From: JALONO01 sp038209965
GTDB taxonomy: Bacteria; Bacteroidota; Bacteroidia; Cytophagales; Thermoflexibacteraceae
Length of the DNA: 32,116 nucleotides
Direction: 5' to 3'
Assembly: GCA_038209965.1 (NCBI GenBank)
Contig: JBBQXF010000054.1
Span: 1 to 32,116, forward strand
A model generated the notes under the pieces. It was not told the origin of the DNA. It ran no database searches and saw nothing but the letters and a program-made list of their open reading frames with translations. This document shows positions 7,998 to 15,333 of this stretch, piece by piece. Each line of letters begins with the position of its first letter. The first letter of the stretch is position 1. Made by a program: the position numbers and the translations under genes.

Positions 7998-8921
7998 TTA
8001 AATAGGTAACAGGTGATTGACCCGGAAAGTTTGGCCCTCTACGGCCAAATGTGCCCCGGCAAACACTTCCCGCGCTTCCTCCAGCAGGGGGGACAGCTCC
8101 CGGTAACGGGCCGAAAAATGCCCGAGCAACAACTGTTTGGCCCCCGCCAACTGCGCAATGGTAGCTGCTTGGCGAGCGGTGCTGTGGTGGGTTTCTTCGG
8201 CCCGGGCCGCCAGATCGTCCGCAAAGGTAGCTTCGTGGTACAACAAATCCACCCCCGAAATGTACGGGACCAGCGCTTGGTTAAATTTGGTATCGGAACA
8301 ATAAGCGTAGGCCAAGGGTGGTTTGGGGGGCTGGGTGAGGTCTTGGCTGCGCAAAATCCGATCATTGTGCACCACATCTTGGCCATTTTTGAGGGCAATG
8401 ATCCCCGCGATGGGCAGGTCGTCGGGCAACAATGCTTTGATGATTTTTTGTTTTCCCAGCTTTTGGCGAAACAGGAAGCCACAGCAGGGAATCCGGTGAT
8501 CGAGCGGCAAAGTGCTCACCGTTAAGGTTTCCCCGTTATAAAGGAGCTGGGAATGGGCAGCCTCGAGCGGGTGGAACACCAGCGGATAGCGCACATAACC
8601 CTGCGAAACCCGGAACTGGGTGGTCAGGACATCGGCCAGCCCCCGGTGGGCATATAGGTGCATTGCCTCCGTGCGCCCTTGCAACTGCATACTGGAAAGC
8701 AGCCCGGCCAGCCCCAAGTAATGATCGCCGTGGAGGTGGCTGATGAAAATGTGCCGGATCTGGTTCATCTTCGCCTTGTACTTGAGCAACTGGTGCTGGG
8801 TACCTTCCCCACAGTCGATCAGGAACAGGTTTTGCTCATAATTGACCAACTGCGCACTCATGTTGCGCCCCCAGCCAGGCATGGCCGACGAGGTGCCTAA
8901 AATGGTGACTTCAAAAACCAT
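7998..8921 (-). CDS. rnz: Ribonuclease Z
   Basis: A 307-residue metallo-beta-lactamase-fold endonuclease that removes the 3' trailer from tRNA precursors. VTILGTSSAMP at the N-terminus, FLIDCGEGTQHQL and the zinc motif SHLHGDH (H62, H64, D66, H67) are the classical short-form RNase Z signatures. Downstream, YCSDTKFN, LLYHEATF and the late LLLGHFSARY supply the remaining metal ligands and histidines. The ATG at 8921 was chosen because family members start only a few residues before the first strand; a TTG at 8930 would add three residues. It is the first gene of a minus-strand run reaching to 5333. A promoter-like TAACTTTG lies only seven bases before the start. Confidence 0.95.
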   Translation of the reverse strand: MVFEVTILGTSSAMPGWGRNMSAQLVNYEQNLFLIDCGEGTQHQLLKYKAKMNQIRHIFISHLHGDHYLGLAGLLSSMQLQGRTEAMHLYAHRGLADVLTTQFRVSQGYVRYPLVFHPLEAAHSQLLYNGETLTVSTLPLDHRIPCCGFLFRQKLGKQKIIKALLPDDLPIAGIIALKNGQDVVHNDRILRSQDLTQPPKPPLAYAYCSDTKFNQALVPYISGVDLLYHEATFADDLAARAEETHHSTARQAATIAQLAGAKQLLLGHFSARYRELSPLLEEAREVFAGAHLAVEGQTFRVNHLLPI

Positions 8922-8927
8922 ACGGGT

Positions 8928-8935
8928 CAAAGTTA
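8928..8935 (-). promoter_or_regulatory. TAnnTTTG-like motif immediately upstream of rnz
   Basis: TAACTTTG on the minus strand fits the Bacteroidota -7 consensus TAnnTTTG. It ends seven bases before the rnz ATG, so if used the transcript would have almost no leader. No TTTG element was found at the usual upstream distance, so chance is possible. Confidence 0.25.
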
Positions 8936-9063
8936 GTGCAATAAATCGAGCCGGGCCACGAAAGAATTCCTAATTTTGTGTACCTTATCGCCTTCACAAA
9001 ATAGACTGCCCACCAAACTTTCGTAGCCTTGGCCAACGGGCCAAACCGGTGAAGCGCGGGAAG

Positions 9064-9071
9064 TAAATTTG
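9064..9071 (+). promoter_or_regulatory. Candidate -7 promoter element for the arginase-family gene
   Basis: TAAATTTG matches TAnnTTTG and lies 44 bases before the ATG at 9116. A second match, TAATTTTG, is at 8971-8978. Neither has a clear upstream TTTG at the right spacing. Confidence 0.35.
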
Positions 9072-9115
9072 GGCCCGAAGCCCGATCCGAAAACAACACT
9101 AAAATTACTGGCACA

Positions 9116-10126
9116 ATGACTCCCTATTCCCACACCATCAAGATCATCAAAAATCGTTCGGACATTGGGGCTGGCACCCGTGGTTCCGATCTGGGCATCG
9201 ATGCCCTAGAAATTGCGGCCATCGTCAAGGACAACCACTTTTTCAACGACCATCCCTATGAGGATGTAAAAACCCGCAACGAAAGCATTTATAACAAAGA
9301 CAAAAATTCTTTTGCCAAACGGATTGGCCATGTACTGGAGCAGTGCACCCGATTGGCCAGCGTGATCGAGCGCAACCTGCAAGAAAACTACTTTCCACTG
9401 GTGCTCTCCGGCGATCATTCGGCCGCGCTGGGCACCATTAGCGGAATCAAGGCGGCCTTCCCCGACAAGCGCCTGGGGGTGGTCTGGATCGATGCCCATG
9501 CCGACCTGCACTCGCCCTATACTTCACCCTCGGGCAATATCCACGGAATGCCACTGGCCGCCGCCCTCAACCGCGACAACCTCGCTTGCCAAATCAATGA
9601 CCTACAGCCCGAAACGCTGGGCTACTGGAACGGGATAAAAAACATCGGCCTGCCCGGGGCCAAGCTACTGCCCCAGGATCTGATCTACTTCGGGGTCCGC
9701 GACACCGAAGCCCCCGAAGACCGCCAAATGGCCCAGCTCGGGATCCGCAATTACATGGTCCACGAGGTACGCTACCGGGGCTTGGCCACCTGCGCCCAAG
9801 AGGCCATTGCCACGCTGGCCCCCTGCGACCTGATCTACATTTCCTTCGACGTGGACTCTATGGACTGCGACATGATCTCCTGCGGCACGGGCACCCCCGT
9901 GCCCAAAGGCTTTGACCAGCTCGAGATCATGGGCCTGATCAATGCGTTCATTGCCACCCAAAAAGTAGTGTGCATCGAGTTTGTGGAAATCAACCCCCTG
10001 CTGGACACCAAAGGCAATAAAATGGCCGAGACCGCCTTTGAAATATTGGACAACATCACCAGCACCCTCCGCCTCTATGTGCCGGGGCAGCCTGCCGATG
10101 TGGCCAATGCCTTCGTCGCGAGGTGA
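9116..10126 (+). CDS. Arginase-family ureohydrolase, probably arginase
   Basis: A 336-residue binuclear manganese ureohydrolase. The metal ligands are all present: H101 in LSGDHSAALG, D126/H128/D130 in WIDAHADLH, and D245/D247 in SFDVDSMD. HGMPLAAAL (from residue 143) and the late EFVEINPLLD also fit arginase/agmatinase/formimidoylglutamase folds. SGDH replaces the usual GGDH. The early RGSDLGIDAL resembles the 'GvdlGP..lr' region of arginases, and similar Bacteroidota proteins are usually called arginase (arginine to ornithine and urea). Agmatinase or formimidoylglutamase activity cannot be excluded. No histidine-degradation genes are adjacent, which argues mildly against formimidoylglutamase. 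It stands alone, divergent from rnz. Confidence 0.85.
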   Translation: MTPYSHTIKIIKNRSDIGAGTRGSDLGIDALEIAAIVKDNHFFNDHPYEDVKTRNESIYNKDKNSFAKRIGHVLEQCTRLASVIERNLQENYFPLVLSGDHSAALGTISGIKAAFPDKRLGVVWIDAHADLHSPYTSPSGNIHGMPLAAALNRDNLACQINDLQPETLGYWNGIKNIGLPGAKLLPQDLIYFGVRDTEAPEDRQMAQLGIRNYMVHEVRYRGLATCAQEAIATLAPCDLIYISFDVDSMDCDMISCGTGTPVPKGFDQLEIMGLINAFIATQKVVCIEFVEINPLLDTKGNKMAETAFEILDNITSTLRLYVPGQPADVANAFVAR

Positions 10127-10221
10127 GGGCGACCAAGCCACCCATTTTGCCAAACTGGGGGGCCAAAGTCGGAACCGTGATAAAACTTGAGTGAGGTGAT
10201 GGAACCTAAACAAACATAAAA

Positions 10222-12615
10222 ATGAAGCCTGTCTATTTCTTGATTTGCCTGTTTACTATTAACCGGGCATTGACAGTCCAAGCCCAAATGCCAACGGGAG
10301 AAATCAGCCCAAATTTGCTCAAAGAACCTTGGCCTGCCCATTGGGTAGCGCCGCCACAAGTTTCACTCAAGGAATACGGCGTTTTTCACTTTCGCAAAAC
10401 CTTTGATTTGGGCGAAAAGCCCGATAAATTCATTGTCCATGTCTCGGCCGACAATCGCTACCGCCTCTTTGTGAATGGAAAATCGGTCAGTATTGGGCCA
10501 GCACGGGGCGATTTGCACAACTGGAATTTTGAAACCCTAAACCTTGCCCCTGAATTAGTGGCCGGCAAAAACGTCATTTCTGCCCTCGTGTGGAACATGG
10601 GCGAGCATGTTCCGTGGTCGCAAATTACCAACAAAACAGCCTTTATTTTACAAGGAAACTCCGCAAAAGAAAGCTTGGTCAACACCGATGACTCTTGGAA
10701 AGCAACCCAAAACAAGGCGTATGGCCCGCTTTATGACCCTACAAAAATGGAAACTTTTATTGTAGTTGGGCCGGGGGATGAAGTCATGGGCGAGCAGTAT
10801 CTGTGGAACTGGCAGGGCATTGATTTTGAGGACGAAAATTGGGCAAAAGTGAGGCAATTAGAACGCGGGACACCTCGCGGAGTGGGGACTGGTGCCGAAT
10901 GGTATTTGGTTCCAAGGACGATTCCGGTGATGGAAGAAAAACCGGAGAGAATCAGCAAAGTGGTTCGCAATGAAGGAGCTATTATCAGTGCTAACTTTTT
11001 GAAGGGCATTGCGGTCACCATCCCACCCCACACCAAAGCAATATTGCTTCTGGATCAAAGTTTTTTGACCAATGCCTACCCCCAACTTTTGGTCAGTGGT
11101 GGCAAAAATGCCAATATCCAACTTACCTATGCTGAGGCTCTTTTTGACAAAAATGGCCTCAAAGGCAATCGGAATGAGATCGGTGGCAAAACCATCAAGG
11201 GGCAGTACGATGTTTTTCATTTGGAAGGTGGCCAGAACCGCCTGTACAGCACGCTTTGGTTCCGAACCTACCGCTATTTGCAAATGGCGATTGAAACCAG
11301 GGAAAACGCATTGACAATCAATGACTTTCATGGAGTGTTTACGGGCTATCCCTTCGAGGAAAAAGCAGTTTTTACCAGTAATGACCAATCGTTAAAAAAT
11401 ATATGGCAAACGGGGTGGCGAACGGCAAGGCTTTGTGCGGCAGAAACTTACTTCGATTGCCCTTATTACGAGCAGTTGCAATATGTGGGGGATACCCGAA
11501 TTCAAGCCCTGATTTCTTTGTATGTTGCTGGCGATGATCGCCTTGTGCGCAAAGCGATTACCGATTTTGACAAATCAAGCACGTATGAAGGACTTACCCA
11601 AAGCCGCTACCCCAGCTCGGTACAGCAAATAATTCCGCCATTTTCACTTTTTTGGACAAACATGGTCTATGATTATTTCATGCACCGCCAAGACGATGAA
11701 TTTGTAAAATCACAATTGCAAGGGGTTGAGAAGGTATTGAATTGGTACGAAAAGCACTTGGATCCCCAAAAAAACATGCTTGGTGGCATGGAATGGTGGA
11801 ACTTCGTCGATTGGGCCAGAGAATGGCCTTGGGACAGCAAAAAAAATATTGGGGGCGAGCCTCAGGGCACGCATGATAGCCATTCTTCCATCTTGACTTT
11901 CCAATATGCTTATTCCCTGAACTTGGCCGCCCAAGTATTTGATTACTACGGCAAAACGGCCCAAGCAAATCACTACCGACAATTGGGACAAAAAATAGCC
12001 AAAAGTGCTTTTGAGCTTTGTGTGGACAAAAGCAAAGGAATTATCGGGGATACTCCTGACAAACAGCAGTTTAGCCAACACGCAATCATTATGGGGGTCT
12101 TGAGCGAAGGAATTCCCACCGAACAGCGCAAAGCTTTTATGGACAAGGTGCTGAACGACAAAAGCTTGATCCAAGCTACTTTCTATTTTCGCTTTTACCT
12201 GACCCAAGCCTTGAAAAAAGCTGGCTTGAACGAATTGTACTATGCCAATCTCACGCCTTGGCGCAATATGCTCAGCATGGGCTTGACCACCTTTGCCGAA
12301 AACCCCGAGCCTACCCGCTCCGACTGTCATGCTTGGTCTTCAAGTCCCAATTATGATTTCTTGGCCACTATCTGCGGAATTATGCCAGCAAAGGCCGGTT
12401 TTGTTAGTGTGCTGGTTCAGCCGGCCCTCGGCGAACTCCAACAGGTAACCGGAAAAATGCCGCACCCGCAAGGAGAAATCAGCGTTGCGTTCACCCGCAA
12501 AGGCAAAAATGGTCTTACGGGGGAAATTACCTTACCGGCAAATGTGACGGGAAAATTTATTTGGAATGGGAAGGTGATCGATCTCAAAAGTGGGAAAAGT
12601 CTCATTGCCGAGTAG
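10222..12615 (+). CDS. GH78-type alpha-L-rhamnosidase-like glycoside hydrolase
   Basis: A 797-residue exported protein whose layout matches bacterial alpha-L-rhamnosidases of family GH78, which remove rhamnose from plant or microbial polysaccharides. A signal peptide (about 1-21, ending VQA|Q) is followed by an N-terminal beta-sandwich with the VSADNRYRLFVNGKSV motif, then the (alpha/alpha)6 barrel. The segment DCPYYEQLQYVGDTR corresponds to the family's 'DCPqRdErlgWtGD' and supplies the probable general acid Glu. TTFAENPEP followed by SDCHAWSSSPNYDF corresponds to the C-terminal catalytic region. A beta-sandwich closes the protein. The gene is visibly AT-richer than its neighbours and has no SusC/SusD partners here, so it may be a separate acquisition. 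The exact sugar is not certain. Confidence 0.82.
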   Translation: MKPVYFLICLFTINRALTVQAQMPTGEISPNLLKEPWPAHWVAPPQVSLKEYGVFHFRKTFDLGEKPDKFIVHVSADNRYRLFVNGKSVSIGPARGDLHNWNFETLNLAPELVAGKNVISALVWNMGEHVPWSQITNKTAFILQGNSAKESLVNTDDSWKATQNKAYGPLYDPTKMETFIVVGPGDEVMGEQYLWNWQGIDFEDENWAKVRQLERGTPRGVGTGAEWYLVPRTIPVMEEKPERISKVVRNEGAIISANFLKGIAVTIPPHTKAILLLDQSFLTNAYPQLLVSGGKNANIQLTYAEALFDKNGLKGNRNEIGGKTIKGQYDVFHLEGGQNRLYSTLWFRTYRYLQMAIETRENALTINDFHGVFTGYPFEEKAVFTSNDQSLKNIWQTGWRTARLCAAETYFDCPYYEQLQYVGDTRIQALISLYVAGDDRLVRKAITDFDKSSTYEGLTQSRYPSSVQQIIPPFSLFWTNMVYDYFMHRQDDEFVKSQLQGVEKVLNWYEKHLDPQKNMLGGMEWWNFVDWAREWPWDSKKNIGGEPQGTHDSHSSILTFQYAYSLNLAAQVFDYYGKTAQANHYRQLGQKIAKSAFELCVDKSKGIIGDTPDKQQFSQHAIIMGVLSEGIPTEQRKAFMDKVLNDKSLIQATFYFRFYLTQALKKAGLNELYYANLTPWRNMLSMGLTTFAENPEPTRSDCHAWSSSPNYDFLATICGIMPAKAGFVSVLVQPALGELQQVTGKMPHPQGEISVAFTRKGKNGLTGEITLPANVTGKFIWNGKVIDLKSGKSLIAE

Positions 12616-12641
12616 CTCTGCCAGGGTGCACGAGCCTTGGA

Positions 12642-12656
12642 CGGGAACCAATCCCG
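12642..12656 (+). terminator. Small hairpin after the GH78-type gene
   Basis: CGGGA (12642-12646) pairs with TCCCG (12652-12656) around ACCAA, 26 bases after the stop. A short T-rich stretch follows at some distance. It is weak as a terminator. Confidence 0.3.
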
Positions 12657-12815
12657 CGTTTGCCCAAATTTTTGCACTAGGCTTTTTAAGTCAATTGCCA
12701 CCTTTTTGTTTTGAAATCAACAGCTCAAAATCAACGGTTTAACCTAGGCTGTTTTGGGCACTTGACCTTGGGTTTCCAACCGTCGCCCAGAACGTTAAAT
12801 ACCGGCTGTTTTCCT

Positions 12816-12823
12816 TAATTTTG
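12816..12823 (+). promoter_or_regulatory. Candidate -7 promoter element for the SDR gene
   Basis: TAATTTTG fits TAnnTTTG and is 34 bases before the ATG at 12858. The upstream TTTG element is not recognisable. Confidence 0.38.
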
Positions 12824-12857
12824 GACCAGTTTCCACTTCTTACTTTGTTAATAAAAG

Positions 12858-13595
12858 ATGAAATTGAACAACCGAGTTGCCATCATTACCGGTGGCGCAC
12901 GCGGAATCGGGAAGGCTACAGCCGAACTTTTCGCCCAAGAAGGTGCCCAAGTCGTTATTTGGGACTTGTTAGAGACCGGGGCCGACGCTGCCCAGGCAAT
13001 CGCCACCAGTGGCAAAGCGGCCGAGTTTATGAAGGTGAACAGCACTGATTATGCGGCAGTACAGGCTGCTGCCAAAGCAGTGAAGGACAAGTATGGCAAG
13101 ATTGACATTTTAATCAACAATGCCGGCATTACCCGCGACTCATCCTTTTTGAAAATGACCCACGAGCAATGGGATCAAGTGCTGGACGTGAATATGACCG
13201 GGGTGTTCAATTGCACCAAAGCGGTGGCCCCCTTCATGGTGGAGGGCCAGTACGGACGGATTGTCAATACTTCCTCCATCGTGGGCCTGTACGGTAACTT
13301 TGGCCAAACCAACTACGTTGCCACCAAATCGGCAGTGATCGGCATGACCAAGGTCTGGGCCCGGGAACTGGGCAAGTATGGCATCACCAGCAATGCTGTG
13401 GCCCCAGGCTTTATCAAAACGGACATGACGGCGGCCTTGCCCGCTGAAATGCTCGAAGGAGCCGCTGCCAAAGTGCCAGTTCGCCGCCTCGGTGAACCGA
13501 TCGACATTGCCCAGGCCTACTTGTTCTTGGCCCTCGAGGAATCCTCATTCATCAATGGGGCCACCTTGAGCGTGGACGGTGGAGCTGTGAGCTAG
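12858..13595 (+). CDS. fabG: SDR-family 3-oxoacyl-ACP / acetoacetyl-CoA reductase-like protein
   Basis: A 245-residue classical short-chain dehydrogenase with FabG/PhaB-like character. It has the cofactor motif TGGARGIG (11-18), NNAG (87-90), and the catalytic Ser139/140, Tyr153 and Lys157 (YVATK). The C-terminal INGATLSVDGG is typical of FabG proteins. Asp36 at the end of the second strand (VVIWDLL) is the position that usually selects NADH over NADPH, so this may be an NADH-dependent paralogue rather than the essential FabG. It is not in a fab cluster: the neighbours are a glycosidase and an MBOAT gene. The symbol is therefore a family label. Confidence 0.85.
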   Translation: MKLNNRVAIITGGARGIGKATAELFAQEGAQVVIWDLLETGADAAQAIATSGKAAEFMKVNSTDYAAVQAAAKAVKDKYGKIDILINNAGITRDSSFLKMTHEQWDQVLDVNMTGVFNCTKAVAPFMVEGQYGRIVNTSSIVGLYGNFGQTNYVATKSAVIGMTKVWARELGKYGITSNAVAPGFIKTDMTAALPAEMLEGAAAKVPVRRLGEPIDIAQAYLFLALEESSFINGATLSVDGGAVS

Positions 13596-13712
13596 TGTTC
13601 GTGATCTAAATTGAGCAACAGCGGGGTTTTGACTGCCCCCGACAACCTTTCTGGCCGACCCATGATTGGCGTACCTCGTTTGGTGGGCGGATGATCGGTC
13701 GGCCGGGCTGTT

Positions 13713-13754
13713 CAACCGGCGGGCCACCGTTGTAGTGGATCGGCCCGCCGGTTG
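13713..13754. terminator. Perfect 13-pair hairpin between convergent SDR and MBOAT genes
   Basis: CAACCGGCGGGCC (13713-13725) is exactly complementary to 13742-13754, with a 16-base loop. The right arm ends one base before the MBOAT stop codon. Its position between convergent genes suggests a bidirectional transcription stop, although neither side has a T run. Two further inverted pairs precede it: 13622-13626 with 13637-13641, and GGCCGACC 13653-13660 with 13697-13704. Confidence 0.55.
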
Positions 13755-13755
13755 A

Positions 13756-15258
13756 TCAAAATTGGAAATAAATAAAGGGCTGGATTTCGGCGGTTCGCAT
13801 TTGGTACATGATCAGGGCCACAAACACGATGATAATGGCTTTGGTAAAGTCGGGCAGTTGGGTAAACTGGACCGCAGCTGCACTTTTCCACTCACCGGGC
13901 AGCCAGTGGAAGGCAAACCCCAAGGCCAGTACACTGAACACTTTGCCATATTCTTGGATCTGCCTCGGGATGACCTCCAGCGGCCAACTGGTGCCGATCT
14001 GGGCCAGCATTTCGTGGACGTGCTGCAAATCGGCGGCCCGGAAATAGATCCAACAAAATACGACAAAATGGAAAGTGACAAACCCACCGGCAAAATTGCC
14101 CCACCAAGTTGACTGGCGGGAGGGAAAGGTGTCCAGCCAAATCTTGTGGATGGCCAACGCCCCCCCGTGGAGCGCACCCCAAATGAGGAAACGCCACGCC
14201 GCCCCGTGCCAAAGCCCCCCGAGCAGCATGGTCAGCATCAGGTTGAGATAAGTACGAAATCTGCCTTTGCGGTTGCCACCGAGGGAAATGTAGAGGTAAT
14301 CGCGCAGCCAAGAAGAGAGCGAGATGTGCCAGCGCCGCCAGAAGTCGGTGATATTGACCGATTTATAGGGCGAGTTGAAGTTTAAGTTGAGCCGGAAACC
14401 GAGCAATAGGGCAATGCCGATGGCCACGTCGGTATAGCCCGAGAAGTCGCAATAAATTTGGATAGCGTACCCGTAGGCGGCCATCAGGTTCTCAAACCCA
14501 TTGTAATTGAGGGGGTTGTCAAATACCCGATCCACATAGTTGACCGAGACATAATCGGAAATAAATATCTTTTTGAACAATCCATTGAGGATCAAAAAGA
14601 CCGAATGGCCAAACTCTTCCTTGGTCAGGCGGTAGGGCTGGTAAATTTGGGGAACAAAATCCGAAGCCCGCACAATGGGCCCCGCCACCAGTTGGGGAAA
14701 AAAGCTGACATAGAACGCAAAATCCCAAATGTCCTTTACGGGGGCCAGTTCGCGCCGATATACATCGATAGAATAACTGATGGTCTGGAACGTATAGAAC
14801 GAAATGCCAACGGGCAAAATGATCTTGTGGATGTCAAGGGTGGATCCAGTGAATTCATTGGCCAAGATGGCCAAAAAATCAGTGGCCTTCCAAGTCGTTC
14901 CCAGTAGGCTGTTGACAATATCGGTAAAAAAATAAGTGTATTTGAAGTACCCCAGCACGGTCAGGTTGATCACCACGCTACAAGTCACCAACCACTTTCG
15001 CCGGGACTGGACATCGGTCTCCGAAATCCATTTGCCAATGTTATAATCTACTAGCGTAGAAAATACAAGTAAAGTAAAAAAATACCCACCAGTGAGGTAG
15101 TAGAAATACATACTCACCACCATCAGGTACAGGTTGCGTACCCGAAGGTTTCGATAAATAAATTGGTAACAAATGAAGATGATCCCGAAAAATCCCCAGA
15201 ACAGGGGCGAACTGAAAATCAGCGGCTCGTTTTCGCGGTACAGTAAAAAATCGAACAT
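13756..15258 (-). CDS. MBOAT-family membrane O-acyltransferase (AlgI-like)
   Basis: A 500-residue polytopic membrane protein of the MBOAT family, which transfers acyl groups (often acetyl) to hydroxyls of exopolysaccharide, teichoic acid or other envelope polymers. The conserved regions are FQTISYSIDVYRRE (157-170), FFPQLVAGPI, DFSGYTDVAIG (271-281), FWRRWHISLSSWLRDY (306-321, H311) and the catalytic-His region LLGGLWHGAAW (H351). Around ten hydrophobic segments are visible. AlgI-type proteins usually have an SGNH/AlgJ-like partner next door; none is seen. It begins 75 bases after the VCBS lipoprotein gene on the same strand, so co-transcription is possible but a functional link is not evident. 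Confidence 0.93.
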   Translation of the reverse strand: MFDFLLYRENEPLIFSSPLFWGFFGIIFICYQFIYRNLRVRNLYLMVVSMYFYYLTGGYFFTLLVFSTLVDYNIGKWISETDVQSRRKWLVTCSVVINLTVLGYFKYTYFFTDIVNSLLGTTWKATDFLAILANEFTGSTLDIHKIILPVGISFYTFQTISYSIDVYRRELAPVKDIWDFAFYVSFFPQLVAGPIVRASDFVPQIYQPYRLTKEEFGHSVFLILNGLFKKIFISDYVSVNYVDRVFDNPLNYNGFENLMAAYGYAIQIYCDFSGYTDVAIGIALLLGFRLNLNFNSPYKSVNITDFWRRWHISLSSWLRDYLYISLGGNRKGRFRTYLNLMLTMLLGGLWHGAAWRFLIWGALHGGALAIHKIWLDTFPSRQSTWWGNFAGGFVTFHFVVFCWIYFRAADLQHVHEMLAQIGTSWPLEVIPRQIQEYGKVFSVLALGFAFHWLPGEWKSAAAVQFTQLPDFTKAIIIVFVALIMYQMRTAEIQPFIYFQF

Positions 15259-15333
15259 AAACCAAAATTTGCGCGAACAAGGAACGGACTCTTTTTCGCG
15301 GGCAATTTACACCAAAAACCAACACCTCAAGCC

